Below, piece by piece: positions 16,995 to 26,571 of a stretch of 64,000 bases of DNA. Source of the DNA: Actinophytocola xinjiangensis (GTDB lineage: Bacteria; Actinomycetota; Actinomycetes; Mycobacteriales; Pseudonocardiaceae); NCBI RefSeq assembly GCF_001921215.1, contig NZ_MSIF01000017.1, positions 1 through 64,000 on the forward strand, read 5' to 3'. Each line of letters starts with the position of its first letter. Position 1 is the stretch's first letter. A model generated the notes under the pieces. The model saw only the letters and a list, made by a program, of their open reading frames with translations. It ran no database searches and was not told where the DNA came from. Position numbers and translations under genes: made by a program.

Positions 16995-18587
16995 ATGACC
17001 ACCCGTACCCGAAAGAGCTCGGGTCGCATCGCGTTCGTCGGTTCCGGCCCGGGCGACCCCGGGCTCCTCACCGTCCGCGCCAAGGAGCTCCTCGCCAGGG
17101 CCGAGCTCGTCGTGACCGACCCCGACGTGCCGGCCGGCGTGCTGGCCATCGCCGGCAGTGAACTCTCCGGCGACCCCGCCGGCGACCCCGCCGGTGCGGA
17201 GGAGGCCGGCGAGCAGGCCAGGGCCGAGGTCCGCCCGGCCGTCGGCGACCCGACCGACGTCGCGAAGGACCTGGTGACCGAGGCCAAGGCCGGTCGGCTG
17301 GTGATCCGCCTGGTCTCCGGCGACCCGCTGACCAACTCCGCCCTCGTCGCCGAGGCGCAGGCCGTGGCCCGCACCAGCGCCGCGTTCGACGTGGTGCCCG
17401 GCGTGCCGCCCGGCACCGCGGTCCCGGCCTACGCCGGCATCGCCCTGGGCGCCGCGCACACCGAGGTCGACGTGCGCGGTGAGGTCGACTGGGCTGGCCT
17501 GGCGGCCACGCCCGGCCCGATCGTGCTGCTCGCCAGCTCCAGCCACCTCGCCGAGGCGGCCGGCGCGCTCGCCGAGCACGGCCTCGCGCCGCAGACCCCG
17601 GTCGCGGTGACCGCCGACGGCACCGGCTCCGGCCAGCGCACCCTGGACACCACGCTGGCCTCGCTGGCCGCCGACGCCGGCGAGATCGCCGGCAACCTGG
17701 TGGTCACCGTCGGCCAGGCGGTCGCCGGGCGCACCAAGCTGTCCTGGTGGGAGTCCCGCGCGCTCTACGGCTGGCGCGTGCTGGTCCCCCGGACCAAGGA
17801 CCAGGCGGGGGAGATGAGCGAGCGGCTGCGGCTGCACGGCGCCATCCCCTCGGAGGTCCCGACGATCTCGGTCGAGCCACCGCGCAGCCCCGCGCAGATG
17901 GAGCGCTCGGTCAAGGGCCTGGTCGACGGCCGCTACCAGTGGCTGGTGTTCACCTCCACCAACGCGGTGCGCGCGGTGTGGGAGAAGTTCGCCGAGTTCG
18001 GCCTGGACGCCCGCGCGTTCTCCGGCGTGAAGATCGCCTGTGTCGGCGAGGCCACGGCCGAGCGGGTGCGTAGCTTCGGCATCATCCCCGAGCTGGTCCC
18101 CTCCGGTGAGCAGTCCTCGGAGGGCCTGTTGGAGGAGTTCCCGCCCTACGACGACATCCTCGACCCGGTGGACCGGGTGCTGCTGCCCCGCGCCGACATC
18201 GCGACCGAGACTCTCGCCGCCGGCCTGCGCGACCGTGGCTGGGAGATCGACGACGTGACCGCGTACCGCACGGTGCGGGCCGCGCCGCCGCCCGCCGAGA
18301 CCCGCGAGATGATCAAGACCGGTGGGTTCGACGCGGTGTGCTTCACCTCGTCCTCGACCGTGCGCAACCTCGTCGGTATCGCCGGCAAGCCGCACACCCG
18401 CACGCTGGTCGCCTGCATCGGCCCGAAGACCGCCGAGACGGCCCGGGAGTTCGGCCTGCGCGTGGACGTGCAGCCCGAGCACGCCCAGGTGCCCTCGCTG
18501 GTGGACGCGCTGGCCGAGCACGCCGCCCGCCTGCGCGCCGAAGGCGCGTTGCCCCCGCCCCGCAAGACCAAGCGAGCCCGCCGCTAG
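16995..18587 (+). CDS. hemD: Uroporphyrinogen-III synthase fused to SUMT-like domain
   Basis: About 530 residues in two parts. The N-terminal 255 residues are a uroporphyrinogen methyltransferase-like domain beginning IAFVGSGPGDPGLLTVRAKELL; the C-terminal part (from WRVLVPRTKDQAGEMSERL) is the HemD synthase that cyclises hydroxymethylbilane, with VFTSTNAVRAVWE, ACVGEATAERV and CFTSSSTVRNLVG. The SUMT half is divergent: where active enzymes have a glycine-rich GGDPFVFGRG-type loop, this one reads LVSGDPLTNSALVAEA. Methyltransferase activity is therefore doubtful. The same fusion is normal in actinobacteria. ATG 16995 is chosen by similarity of the N-terminus; earlier in-frame starts at 16968 and 16974 exist. 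It is 43 bp after hemC. Confidence 0.88.
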   Translation: MTTRTRKSSGRIAFVGSGPGDPGLLTVRAKELLARAELVVTDPDVPAGVLAIAGSELSGDPAGDPAGAEEAGEQARAEVRPAVGDPTDVAKDLVTEAKAGRLVIRLVSGDPLTNSALVAEAQAVARTSAAFDVVPGVPPGTAVPAYAGIALGAAHTEVDVRGEVDWAGLAATPGPIVLLASSSHLAEAAGALAEHGLAPQTPVAVTADGTGSGQRTLDTTLASLAADAGEIAGNLVVTVGQAVAGRTKLSWWESRALYGWRVLVPRTKDQAGEMSERLRLHGAIPSEVPTISVEPPRSPAQMERSVKGLVDGRYQWLVFTSTNAVRAVWEKFAEFGLDARAFSGVKIACVGEATAERVRSFGIIPELVPSGEQSSEGLLEEFPPYDDILDPVDRVLLPRADIATETLAAGLRDRGWEIDDVTAYRTVRAAPPPAETREMIKTGGFDAVCFTSSSTVRNLVGIAGKPHTRTLVACIGPKTAETAREFGLRVDVQPEHAQVPSLVDALAEHAARLRAEGALPPPRKTKRARR

Positions 18588-18596
18588 GGAGTGGCC

Positions 18597-19568
18597 ATGT
18601 TCCCGAGTCACCGGCCCCGCCGGCTGCGTGGCACCGCCGCGCTGCGGCGGCTGGTCGCCGAGACGACCGTGCGGCCCAACCAGTTGGTGCTGCCCATGTT
18701 CGTCCGCGAGGGGGCGACCGAGCCGCAGCCGATCGCGACCATGCCCGGCGTCGTCCAGCACACGCGGGACTCGCTGCGCAAGGCCGCGGTCGAGGCGGTG
18801 GCCGCCGGCGTCGGCGGGCTGATGCTGTTCGGCGTGCCGCAGCGGCGCGACGCGACCGGCTCCGGCGGGCTGGACCCCGACGGCGTGCTCAACGTCGCCC
18901 TGCGCGACCTGCGCGCCGAACTCGGCGACGACACGGTGCTGATGTCGGACCTGTGTCTCGACGAGTTCACCGACCACGGCCACTGCGGGGTGCTCGACGC
19001 CGACGGCAACGTCGACAACGACGCCACGCTGCGGATCTACGGGGACATGGCCCTGGCCCAGGCCGAGGCCGGCGCGCACCTGCTGGGGCCAAGCGGGATG
19101 ATGGACGGCCAGGTCGGCGCGATCCGCGAGGCGCTGGACCGCGCCGGGCGAGGCGACGTCGGCGTGCTGGCCTACTCGGCGAAGTACAACTCGGCGTTCT
19201 ACGGCCCGTTCCGCGACGCCGTCGAGTCGCAGCTGGTCGGGGACCGCAAGACCTACCAGCAGGACCCCGGCAACGTCCGGGAGGCGCTGCGCGAGGTGCG
19301 GCTGGACCTCGACGAGGGCGCCGACCTGGTGATGGTCAAGCCCGGCATGCTCTACCTGGACGTGCTGCGCGCGGTGTCGGAGATCAGCGACGTGCCGGTC
19401 GCGGCCTACCAGATCTCCGGCGAGTACGGCATGGTCGAGGCCGCCGTGGCCGCCGGCTGGCTGGACCGGCGGGCGGCCGTGCTGGAGACGCTGACGGCGT
19501 TCCGCCGGGCCGGCGCGGACGTCGTGCTGACCTACTGGGCGGTCGAAGCCGCGGGCTGGCTCCGCTGA
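18597..19568 (+). CDS. hemB: Delta-aminolevulinic acid dehydratase (porphobilinogen synthase)
   Basis: Condenses two 5-aminolevulinate molecules to porphobilinogen. About 323 residues, normal length. The metal-site region reads [14 protein letters not shown] (residues 118-131): Cys120 and Cys130 are present, but the middle ligand of the three-Cys zinc site is Asp122, as usual in actinobacterial HemB. Schiff-base lysines are Lys196 in [13 protein letters not shown] and Lys248 in [13 protein letters not shown] 18597 has AGGGAG five bases upstream; GTG 18591 overlaps that site. Last gene of the rex-hemACDB cluster. Confidence 0.95.
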   Translation: MFPSHRPRRLRGTAALRRLVAETTVRPNQLVLPMFVREGATEPQPIATMPGVVQHTRDSLRKAAVEAVAAGVGGLMLFGVPQRRDATGSGGLDPDGVLNVALRDLRAELGDDTVLMSDLCLDEFTDHGHCGVLDADGNVDNDATLRIYGDMALAQAEAGAHLLGPSGMMDGQVGAIREALDRAGRGDVGVLAYSAKYNSAFYGPFRDAVESQLVGDRKTYQQDPGNVREALREVRLDLDEGADLVMVKPGMLYLDVLRAVSEISDVPVAAYQISGEYGMVEAAVAAGWLDRRAAVLETLTAFRRAGADVVLTYWAVEAAGWLR

Positions 19569-19597
19569 GACCCACGGTCGCGGGTAACCTCCCGGCC

Positions 19598-20203
19598 GTG
19601 ACCAAGCCAGACAACTCGGACGCGGACGACGCGGCCGACCGGGACACCACGGCCGAACCGGCGAAGAAGCCGGCCGCGCGGTCGGCGCAGCAGCCGGCGA
19701 AGCCGCCCGTGAGGAACAAGCCGCGTCCGGTCATGCCGACCGCGCGGGAGGCGGCCGCGGCCGCCGGCGACAAGCCGCCACCGGCGGTGGTCAACTGGGG
19801 CTTCTACGTGATCGCGCTGGCCGTCGTGGTCGGTGTCGTCGGGGCGATCTACCTGATGCTCAACAAGGACACGCTGGTGAACAACCAGCTCACCCTGGAG
19901 GGCGCGGAGAAGATCACCCGCGAGGAGGCCGAGCGGGTGGTGTCCAACGCGCTGTGGACGCTGATCGTCATCAACGTGGTGTTCGGCGCGTTCCAGGGCC
20001 TGTTCGCCTACAAGGCCCGCGAGGGCCAGCGCAAGGCGCGGATGCTGGTCACCATCGCGACGGTGATCGTCGTGGTCTTCCACTACCTGGCGGTGCCGAC
20101 GCTGTTCGGCCAGCTCGCCGGCCTGCTCGCGGCCATCGGCTGCGCGCTGCTGTACCTGCCGGGGGCCAGGGACTTCTACCCGCCACGGCAGCCGGTGAAG
20201 TGA
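19598..20203 (+). CDS. Membrane protein of unknown function, charged N-terminus
   Basis: A 201-residue protein with about 60 disordered residues rich in Asp, Lys, Pro and Ala, then four predicted membrane helices (near residues 68-87, 122-142, 150-170 and 173-190). No catalytic motif. TAACCT at 19585-19590 lies seven bases before the GTG start, so the mRNA may be leaderless. It ends in a GTGA overlap with the next gene. Small membrane proteins of this kind follow hemB in mycobacteria too (Rv0513 region, recalled). Function unknown. Confidence 0.75.
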   Translation: MTKPDNSDADDAADRDTTAEPAKKPAARSAQQPAKPPVRNKPRPVMPTAREAAAAAGDKPPPAVVNWGFYVIALAVVVGVVGAIYLMLNKDTLVNNQLTLEGAEKITREEAERVVSNALWTLIVINVVFGAFQGLFAYKAREGQRKARMLVTIATVIVVVFHYLAVPTLFGQLAGLLAAIGCALLYLPGARDFYPPRQPVK

Positions 20204-20658
20204 CCCAGCCGGCGTCCGACGAACCGGTGCTGTTCGCCGAGGACGGCTCGACCTGGTGGCCGGCGCTGTGGGGGCCGCTGTTCGCGGTGATCGGCGCGGT
20301 GGTCGAACTGGTGACCGGTGGCCCGGTGCACTGGTCGCAGTGGCTGGTGGTGGCCGTCGCGCTGGGCGGCGGCGCGCTGGTGTGGGTGCAGGCCAGGCGC
20401 AAGGTCTACCTGGTGCGGCTGACCACCGCCACCCTCACCCAGGGTCGCGAAGTGATCCCGGTGGACACGATCGCCCAGGTCAGCGAGGTGGGCGTGCCGG
20501 TGGGGGCGAAGGTCCTGGGCGGCGGCTGGACCGTGCCGCGCAAGACCAACGCCGTGCCGCTGCGGCTGTCCGGCGGCTCGGTCGTGCTGGCCTGGGCCCG
20601 CGACGACGACACCCTGCGGGAGGCGCTGCGCCGGCTGGTCGAACCCGACCCGAACTGA
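20200..20658 (+). CDS. Small two-helix membrane protein, possibly DUF3093-like
   Basis: A 152-residue protein starting with GTG in a GTGA overlap with the previous stop. It has WWPALWGPLFAVIGAVVELVTGG and WLVVAVALGGGALVWVQA as two membrane helices, followed by a beta-rich, probably cytoplasmic C-terminal domain. The layout resembles DUF3093 proteins, but I cannot confirm the family. Translational coupling implies a shared process with the upstream gene. Confidence 0.7.
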   Translation: MTQPASDEPVLFAEDGSTWWPALWGPLFAVIGAVVELVTGGPVHWSQWLVVAVALGGGALVWVQARRKVYLVRLTTATLTQGREVIPVDTIAQVSEVGVPVGAKVLGGGWTVPRKTNAVPLRLSGGSVVLAWARDDDTLREALRRLVEPDPN

Positions 20659-20671
20659 GCGTGGCGGCGTC

Positions 20672-21247
20672 ATGTTCAATGGAGGGGTGTCGACCCCCCA
20701 CGACGATGGCCGGAACTGGGAGCCGATGCCGCCCGTCCAGGACGGCGGCAGCGGCGAGATCCCCCGGCCCAAGGCCGTGGACACCGCGTTCCAGGCGAGC
20801 CTGGCCGGGGCGGTGGTCGGCGCGCTGGCCACCGTGGTGACCGTGCTGCTCGACCGTGAGCAGATGCTCACCCTGGCCCGCGAGGCGCTCGCCGGCGCCG
20901 GCCTGCCCGACGGTGACGCGGAGGTCACCCAGGCACTGAGTACCTTCCGGGTCGCCATGGGCTTCGGCATCGCGCTGTTCCTGGGGCTGTGGCTGCTGTT
21001 CGCGACGAAGATGCGCGCCGGCCGCAACTGGGCCCGGATGCTGATCACGATCTTCGCGGTGGTCGGCTCGATGAGCTTCCTGTCCGCGATGGCCAGCACC
21101 GGCGCCGAGCTGGGGCTGATGTGGAACCTGGCCGAGGTCGCGTTCATGATCACGGCGGTGATCTACATGTTCCGGCCGGAGTCGACCCGGTACTTCGCCG
21201 AGCACCGCCAGCGCCGCCTCGCCCGGCGCGGCGGCCATCCACGATGA
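20672..21247 (+). CDS. Membrane protein of unknown function
   Basis: A 191-residue protein with a soluble N-terminus of about 45 residues and four hydrophobic segments (near residues 47-63, 93-112, 120-140 and 146-165). It resembles the protein encoded at 19598 in layout (polar N-terminus, a DREQMLTLAREAL-type amphipathic loop, then three helices), so the two may be distant paralogues. ATG 20672 is used; GTG 20687 is in frame but GGAGGGG directly abuts it, too close to serve it. No functional motif. Confidence 0.68.
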   Translation: MFNGGVSTPHDDGRNWEPMPPVQDGGSGEIPRPKAVDTAFQASLAGAVVGALATVVTVLLDREQMLTLAREALAGAGLPDGDAEVTQALSTFRVAMGFGIALFLGLWLLFATKMRAGRNWARMLITIFAVVGSMSFLSAMASTGAELGLMWNLAEVAFMITAVIYMFRPESTRYFAEHRQRRLARRGGHPR

Positions 21248-21268
21248 GTACATGAGAGGGTTGCCGTC

Positions 21269-21622
21269 GTGACCGCTCCGCAGGCAGCCGCCCCGCTGGT
21301 GGCGCCCCCGCCGACCGAACCGGCGGCGCTGCACCGGCCGTGGCGCGCGCTCGTCGCGGTCGTCGAACTGGCGTTGGCCGGCGGCCTGGTGTTCGCCGCG
21401 TTCTGGGCGTGGCCCCGGGGTTTCTCCACGATCCTCACGGTGACCTCCGAGGGGCGTGAGGTGGTCGCCGACCGGATCCACGGCAACTGGCTCGCCACGG
21501 CGATCGGGTTCGGCGCGCTGGGCGCGCTGCTGGTGGTGGACGCGGTGCGTCAGGCGGCGCTGGCCGTGCGGACCCGGCCAAGGCAGGCCAAACGATCGAC
21601 GAAGGTGGCACGTGAGGACTGA
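21269..21622 (+). CDS. Small membrane protein, two predicted helices
   Basis: A 117-residue protein with a Pro/Ala-rich N-terminus, one helix at about residues 28-47 ([22 protein letters not shown]) and a second at about 74-92, ending in a basic tail. AGAGGG lies about ten bases upstream of the GTG. Its end overlaps the chosen hemL start by 11 bp, so it probably belongs to the same transcript. Function unknown. Confidence 0.68.
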   Translation: MTAPQAAAPLVAPPPTEPAALHRPWRALVAVVELALAGGLVFAAFWAWPRGFSTILTVTSEGREVVADRIHGNWLATAIGFGALGALLVVDAVRQAALAVRTRPRQAKRSTKVARED

Positions 21623-22913
21623 GGTGGGTACCGCGCGGCGTTCGGCGGAGCTGTTCGAGCGGGCGCGGGCGGTCACGCCCGGCGGGGTGAACTCCCCGGT
21701 ACGCGCGTTCCAGGCGGTCGGCGGCACGCCCAGGTTCATGGTCCGGGGCCAGGGCCCGTACCTGTGGGACGCCGACGGCACCCGCTACGTCGACCTGGTG
21801 GCCTCCTGGGGCCCGATGATCCACGGCCACGCCCACGAGCCGGTGGTCGAGGCCGTGCGCGCGGCGGCGACCTCCGGCCTGTCGTTCGGCACCCCGACCG
21901 AGGGCGAGATCGACCTGGCGGCGGAGATCATCGGCCGGGTCGGCCCGGTCGAGCAGGTCCGCCTGGTCAACTCGGGCACCGAGGCCACGATGAGCGCGAT
22001 CCGCCTGGCCAGGGGTTTCACCGGCCGGCGGGTGATCGTCAAGTTCGCCGGCTGCTACCACGGCCACGTGGACGCGCTGCTCGCCGAGGCCGGTTCCGGC
22101 GTGGCCACCCTCGGCCTGCCGACCACCCCGGGCGTGACCGGCGCGTCGGCCGCCGACACGGTCGTGCTGCCCTACAACGACCTCGACGCGGTGCGGGCGG
22201 CGTTCGCCGAGCGCGGCGCCGAGATCGCGGCGGTGATCACCGAGGCGGCGGCCGGCAACATGGGTGCGATCGCCCCGGACCCCGGCTTCAACGAGGGCCT
22301 GCGTGACCTGTGCACCGAGCACGGCGCGCTGCTGGTGATGGACGAGGTGATGACCGGCTTCCGGGTGTCGGCCGCCGGCTGGTTCGGCATCGACTCGGTC
22401 GCCGGCGACCTGTACACCTTCGGCAAGGTCATGTCCGGCGGCCTGCCGGCGGCGGCGTTCGGCGGCCGCGCCGACGTGATGGCCGCGCTGGCCCCGGCCG
22501 GCCCGGTGTACCAGGCGGGCACGCTGTCCGGGAACCCGGTGGCCGTGGCCGCCGGCCTGGCGTCGCTGCGCGCGGCGACCCCCGAGGTCTACACGACGCT
22601 GAACACCAACGCGACCCGCCTGGGCACCCTGCTGGACACCGCGCTGACCGAGGCCGGTGTCGAGCACACCGTCCAGTTCGCCGGCAACCTGCTGTCGGTG
22701 TTCTTCACCGGCGAACCGGTCCGCGACTACGCCGGCGCGAAGGCCACCGCGACCGGCCGCTACCCCGCGTTATTCCACGCGCTGCTGGCCAGGGGCGTGT
22801 ACGCGCCGCCCAGCGCGTTCGAGGCGTGGTTCGTCAACGCCGCGATGGACGAGGAGGCGTTCGGGATCATCGCCTCGGCGCTGCCCGAGGCGGCGAGAGC
22901 GGCGGCGGCATGA
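21612..22913 (+). CDS. hemL: Glutamate-1-semialdehyde 2,1-aminomutase
   Basis: PLP enzyme that converts glutamate-1-semialdehyde, the HemA product, to 5-aminolevulinate. About 433 residues. [12 protein letters not shown] lies near residue 22, [16 protein letters not shown] near 119, [17 protein letters not shown] near 141, MDEVMTGFR near 243 and the PLP lysine Lys272 in [21 protein letters not shown] 21612 is chosen because GAAGGTGG precedes it. It completes the C5 route to haem in this window (hemA, hemL, hemB, hemC, hemD). The stop overlaps the next start as ATGA. Confidence 0.95.
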   Translation: MRTEVGTARRSAELFERARAVTPGGVNSPVRAFQAVGGTPRFMVRGQGPYLWDADGTRYVDLVASWGPMIHGHAHEPVVEAVRAAATSGLSFGTPTEGEIDLAAEIIGRVGPVEQVRLVNSGTEATMSAIRLARGFTGRRVIVKFAGCYHGHVDALLAEAGSGVATLGLPTTPGVTGASAADTVVLPYNDLDAVRAAFAERGAEIAAVITEAAAGNMGAIAPDPGFNEGLRDLCTEHGALLVMDEVMTGFRVSAAGWFGIDSVAGDLYTFGKVMSGGLPAAAFGGRADVMAALAPAGPVYQAGTLSGNPVAVAAGLASLRAATPEVYTTLNTNATRLGTLLDTALTEAGVEHTVQFAGNLLSVFFTGEPVRDYAGAKATATGRYPALFHALLARGVYAPPSAFEAWFVNAAMDEEAFGIIASALPEAARAAAA

Positions 22914-23542
22914 GCACCAGGACGACCGTGCACCTGCTGCGCCACGGCGAGGTGCACAACCCCACCGGGATCCTCTACGGCCGCCTGCCCGGCTTCAACC
23001 TCTCGGAGTTGGGCCGCCGCCAGGCGCTGATCGTCGCCGAACACCTGGCGGGCAACGACATCACCCACGTGGTGGCCTCGCCGCTGGACCGGGCCCAGCA
23101 GACCGCCGCCCCGATCGCCGACTCCCACCAGCTGACCCTGGCCACGGACGGGAACCTCATCGAGGCCGACAACGTGTTCGAGGGCAAGCGCGTGTCGGTC
23201 GGTGACGGCGCGCTGCGCCAGCCGAGGAACTGGCCCAAGCTGTACAACCCGTTCCTGCCGTCGTGGGGCGAGCCGTACCTGGTGATCGCCCGCCGGATGC
23301 TGGCCGCGGTGTACCGGGCGCGCCGGCAGGCCGAGGGTCACGAGGCGGTGTGCGTGTCCCACCAGCTGCCGATCTGGACGCTGCGGCGCTTCCTGGACGG
23401 CAAGCGCCTCTGGCACGACCCCCGCCGCCGCGAATGCTCCCTGGCGTCGCTGACCAGCCTGGTCTTCGACGACGAACGGCTGGTCCGGATCGCCTACGGG
23501 GAGCCGGTCGGCGCTTCGAGCCCGAAGGTCACCGGCGCATGA
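22910..23542 (+). CDS. Histidine phosphatase (phosphoglycerate mutase-like) family protein
   Basis: A 210-residue protein with the RHG motif in [32 protein letters not shown] near residue 8; this His is the phospho-acceptor. [11 protein letters not shown] lies near residue 58 and the second catalytic His is in [10 protein letters not shown] near 146. Such proteins dephosphorylate small molecules or act as mutases; the substrate is unknown. The ATGA overlaps on both sides (hemL before, tlpA-like gene after) show tight coupling. Same place as Rv0525 (recalled). Confidence 0.85.
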   Translation: MSTRTTVHLLRHGEVHNPTGILYGRLPGFNLSELGRRQALIVAEHLAGNDITHVVASPLDRAQQTAAPIADSHQLTLATDGNLIEADNVFEGKRVSVGDGALRQPRNWPKLYNPFLPSWGEPYLVIARRMLAAVYRARRQAEGHEAVCVSHQLPIWTLRRFLDGKRLWHDPRRRECSLASLTSLVFDDERLVRIAYGEPVGASSPKVTGA

Positions 23543-24114
23543 GAACACTGGTTCTGCTGCTGGCCGCGGCCCTGACCGCCACCGCCTGCACCACCGGCAC
23601 CGACGCCGTGGTCCGGGGCGCGGAGTTCCGGTTCGTCTCCCCGGGCGGCCAGACCACGATCCTCTACGACGTCGAGGACCGCCAGGAGGTCCCGGAGATC
23701 TCCGGCGACGACCTGATGAACGAGGGCGAGGAGATCGCCGTCTCGGACTTCGTTGGCGACGTCGTCGTGATCAACATCTGGGGCCAGTGGTGCGGCCCGT
23801 GCCGCGCCGAGGCCCCCGAGTTGGAGGAGATCTACGAGTCCCGCAAGGACGAGGGCCTCACCGTGCTGGGCATCGACGTGCGTGACCCCAACCGCACCAC
23901 CGCCCAGGACTTCGTGCGCGACACCGGCCTGACCTACCCGTCGATCTACGACCCGCCCGGCCGTTGTCTGCTGGGCCTCAAGGGCTACCCGCGCTCGATC
24001 GTCCCGTCCACGATCGTCCTGGACAACAAGCACCGGGTGGCCGCGGTCTTCCTCCGCGCCGTGATGGCGCAGGACCTCACACCCACCCTGGACGCCCTGC
24101 TCGACGAACGCTGA
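23539..24114 (+). CDS. TlpA/ResA-type thiol-disulfide oxidoreductase, lipoprotein
   Basis: A 191-residue thioredoxin-like protein with a short N-terminal hydrophobic signal ending in TATAC17, a lipobox-like site for lipid attachment outside the membrane. The thioredoxin active site is WGQWCGPCRAEAPELEE with Cys85 and Cys88, and the cis-Pro segment is SIVPSTIVLD. In system II cytochrome c maturation the ResA/CcsX protein keeps apocytochrome haem-binding cysteines reduced, using electrons from CcdA, which is encoded next. ATGA overlap with the phosphatase gene. Confidence 0.9.
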   Translation: MRTLVLLLAAALTATACTTGTDAVVRGAEFRFVSPGGQTTILYDVEDRQEVPEISGDDLMNEGEEIAVSDFVGDVVVINIWGQWCGPCRAEAPELEEIYESRKDEGLTVLGIDVRDPNRTTAQDFVRDTGLTYPSIYDPPGRCLLGLKGYPRSIVPSTIVLDNKHRVAAVFLRAVMAQDLTPTLDALLDER

Positions 24115-24192
24115 GCACGAAGGCCGGAGAACCAGGACACAGCAACAAGACCCTGGACAACTCACAGGAATCCCACTGCTTACCCTGACCCC

Positions 24193-24984
24193 GTGGACCC
24201 CACAGCAATAGCGTTCGACGGCCCGCTACTGCTGGCCGCCGCCGTCTCCCTGCTGGCCGGCCTGATCTCCTTCGCCTCCCCCTGCGTGGTCCCGCTGGTC
24301 CCCGGTTACCTGGCCTACCTCGCCGCCCTCGTCGGCGCCGACGCCCCCCCGGTCAAGGTGGGCGCCGGTGCCCCCGCGCCGGAGGAGGAACGGCCGAGGA
24401 AGCAGGCGCGCGTCCTCACCGCGGTGGGCCTGTTCGTCCTTGGCTTCACGGTCGTGTTCACCGTGGCGGTCGGCAGCCTCGTCTGGCTGGCCGACGCCCT
24501 GCTGCTCAACGAGGACCTGCTCCAGCGCATCGGCGGCGTGATCACCATCGCCATGGCCCTGGTCTTCGTCGGCCTCATCCCGGGCCTGCAACGCGACGTG
24601 CGCCTCCATCACACGCCCCGCATCGGCCTGGCCGGCGCGCCGGTCCTGGGTGCGATCTTCGGCCTGGGCTGGACCCCGTGCCTTGGCCCCACGCTCTCCG
24701 CGGTGATGGTGATGGCCAGCAGCACCGGCGGCACCGCCGCCCGGGGCTTCACGCTGGTCCTGTTCTACTGCCTCGGCCTGGGCGTCCCGTTCCTGGTGAT
24801 CGCCCTGGGGGCCCGCTGGACGGTCCGCACCAACGGCTGGCTGCGCCGCCACAGCCGCACCATCCAACTCGTCGGCGGTGGGCTGCTGTTCGTCGTCGGT
24901 GTGCTGCTGGTCACCGGGCTCTGGGCCGACCTGACCTCCTGGCTGCGCGACGCCGTGGTCACCACCACGGAGCTGCCGTTGTGA
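24193..24984 (+). CDS. ccdA: Cytochrome c biogenesis protein CcdA (DsbD-like transmembrane)
   Basis: A 263-residue membrane protein with six predicted helices. It passes reducing equivalents from cytoplasmic thioredoxin across the membrane to the TlpA/ResA-type protein. The two reactive cysteines are in SFASPCVVPLVPGYL (Cys31) and GLGWTPCLGPTLSAV, in the first and fourth helices as expected. A charged loop after the second helix (PEEERPRKQAR) faces the cytoplasm. The stop forms a GTGA overlap with resB. Confidence 0.93.
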   Translation: MDPTAIAFDGPLLLAAAVSLLAGLISFASPCVVPLVPGYLAYLAALVGADAPPVKVGAGAPAPEEERPRKQARVLTAVGLFVLGFTVVFTVAVGSLVWLADALLLNEDLLQRIGGVITIAMALVFVGLIPGLQRDVRLHHTPRIGLAGAPVLGAIFGLGWTPCLGPTLSAVMVMASSTGGTAARGFTLVLFYCLGLGVPFLVIALGARWTVRTNGWLRRHSRTIQLVGGGLLFVVGVLLVTGLWADLTSWLRDAVVTTTELPL

Positions 24985-26567
24985 TCGCGTTCCTGCGTAA
25001 CACCTGGCGTGGCCTCACCTCCATGCGCACGGCGCTGTTCCTGCTGTTCCTGCTGGCGCTGGCGGCGATGCCGGGCGCGCTGCTGCCCCAGGTGGACCTC
25101 AACCCCGTCAAGGTCGAGGAGTTCGTCGCGGCCAACGGCTGGTGGGGCCGGCTGCTGAACAGCCTCGGGTTCTTCGACGTGTACGCCAGCGTCTGGTTCT
25201 CGGCGATCTACGTCCTGCTGTTCGTCTCGCTGGTCGGCTGTCTCACGCCGCGCACGTTCGAGTACCTGCGGTCGCTGCGGGCCCGGCCGGTCATCACCCC
25301 GCGCAACCTGTCGCGGCTGCCGCACCACCGCGAGGGCACCACCGACGGGGACGTCGACGAGGTGATGCGCGCGGCCCGCGAGCGGTTGCGCGGCTGGCGG
25401 ATCGAGGAGCGCGAGGAGGCCGACGGCGCCCGCAGCATCTCCGCCGAGCGCGGCTACCTGCGCGAGACCGGCAACCTGGTGTTCCACTTCGCGATGCTCG
25501 GGCTGATCATCGCGCTGGCCATCGGCAAGATGTTCAACTACGAGGGCCAGGTCGTGGTGATGGCCGACGGGTCGGAGTTCTGCAACTCCGGCACGTTCGC
25601 CTACGACTCGTTCAGCCCCGGGCTGCGCGTGGACGGCACCGAGCTCAACGAGTTCTGCGTGCGGGTCAACGACTTCAACGCCCACTACCTGCCGACGGGC
25701 CAGGCCGACTTCTTCCGCGCCGACATCGAGTACCAGGTCGGCGAGGACCTGGCGACCAACACCTGGCGGCCCTACCCGCTGGAGGTCAACGACCCGCTGC
25801 GGATCGCCGGGGACCGGATCTACCTGCTCGGCAACGGTTATGCGCCGACGTTCACCGTCACCTTCCCCGACGGGCAGCAGCGCACCCTGACGACCCAGTG
25901 GCGCCCGGCCGACCAGATCACCCTGCTCTCGGAGGGCGCGACGAAGTTCGACCCGCCGGGCGTGACCGACCCGGCGCAGCGGCGTGAGCAGCAGATCGCG
26001 GTGACCGGCCTGTTCGCGCCGACCGCGACGTTGCAGGGCAAGCTGCTCGCCTCGTCGTTCCCCGACCTGCGGGACCCGGCGGTCGCGATCGACGTGATGC
26101 GCGGGGATCTCGGCACGAACGCCGGGCGCGGCCAGTCGATCTTCGAGATCGACCAGTCGATGGTCGACAGTGGCCGGCTGGAGCGGGTGGCGCGGGCGAA
26201 CCTGCGGCCGGGGGAGGACGTCCGGCTCGACGACGGCACGGTGGTGTCCTTCGACGGCGTCGAGCGTTTCGCGTACCTGCAGGTCTCGCACGACCCGGCG
26301 CAGACCTGGGTGCTGGTGTTCTCGGTGTTCATGACGTTGGGCCTGAGCACCTCGTTGCTGATCAAGCGCCGGCGGGTGTGGGTGCGGGCCACCCCGGGAG
26401 CCGGGGATGACGGTGATCGCCGTACGGTGGTCCTGCTCGGTGGTCTCGCCCGCACCGACCAGGCCGGGTACGGCGAGGAGTTCGGCAGGATCGCCGACGA
26501 CCTGCTGCCGGAGCGCGAACCTGAGGACGCCCCCCAGCAGGACGTCACCGCGGGAAGGGAAGTCTGA
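24981..26567 (+). CDS. resB: Cytochrome c biogenesis protein ResB (Ccs1)
   Basis: A 528-residue ResB. With CcsA it forms the system II haem exporter and cytochrome c haem lyase. Three N-terminal helices (near residues 16-33, 74-94 and 168-186), a large extracytoplasmic domain of about 270 residues, and a final helix (WVLVFSVFMTLGLSTSLLI) are visible. Helix borders include LPQVDLNPVKVEEF and GNLVFHFAMLGLIIALAIGK; the His in VFHF is a probable haem ligand. GTG start in a GTGA overlap with ccdA; five bases separate it from the ccsA-like gene. Confidence 0.93.
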   Translation: MIAFLRNTWRGLTSMRTALFLLFLLALAAMPGALLPQVDLNPVKVEEFVAANGWWGRLLNSLGFFDVYASVWFSAIYVLLFVSLVGCLTPRTFEYLRSLRARPVITPRNLSRLPHHREGTTDGDVDEVMRAARERLRGWRIEEREEADGARSISAERGYLRETGNLVFHFAMLGLIIALAIGKMFNYEGQVVVMADGSEFCNSGTFAYDSFSPGLRVDGTELNEFCVRVNDFNAHYLPTGQADFFRADIEYQVGEDLATNTWRPYPLEVNDPLRIAGDRIYLLGNGYAPTFTVTFPDGQQRTLTTQWRPADQITLLSEGATKFDPPGVTDPAQRREQQIAVTGLFAPTATLQGKLLASSFPDLRDPAVAIDVMRGDLGTNAGRGQSIFEIDQSMVDSGRLERVARANLRPGEDVRLDDGTVVSFDGVERFAYLQVSHDPAQTWVLVFSVFMTLGLSTSLLIKRRRVWVRATPGAGDDGDRRTVVLLGGLARTDQAGYGEEFGRIADDLLPEREPEDAPQQDVTAGREV

Positions 26568-26571
26568 CCTG

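Noticed and set aside
18705-18724. Apparent partial third copy of the mini-cistron element (CGCGAGGGGGCGACCGAGCC) in hemB
   Set aside because: It encodes the conserved HemB segment [10 protein letters not shown], so the likeness is coincidental.
16794-19079. Very long open frame on the minus strand opposite hemC-hemD-hemB
   Set aside because: It is a shadow produced by high GC at third positions. The plus strand encodes three recognisable enzymes with intact motifs, and the minus-strand product is low-complexity Gly/Arg/His.
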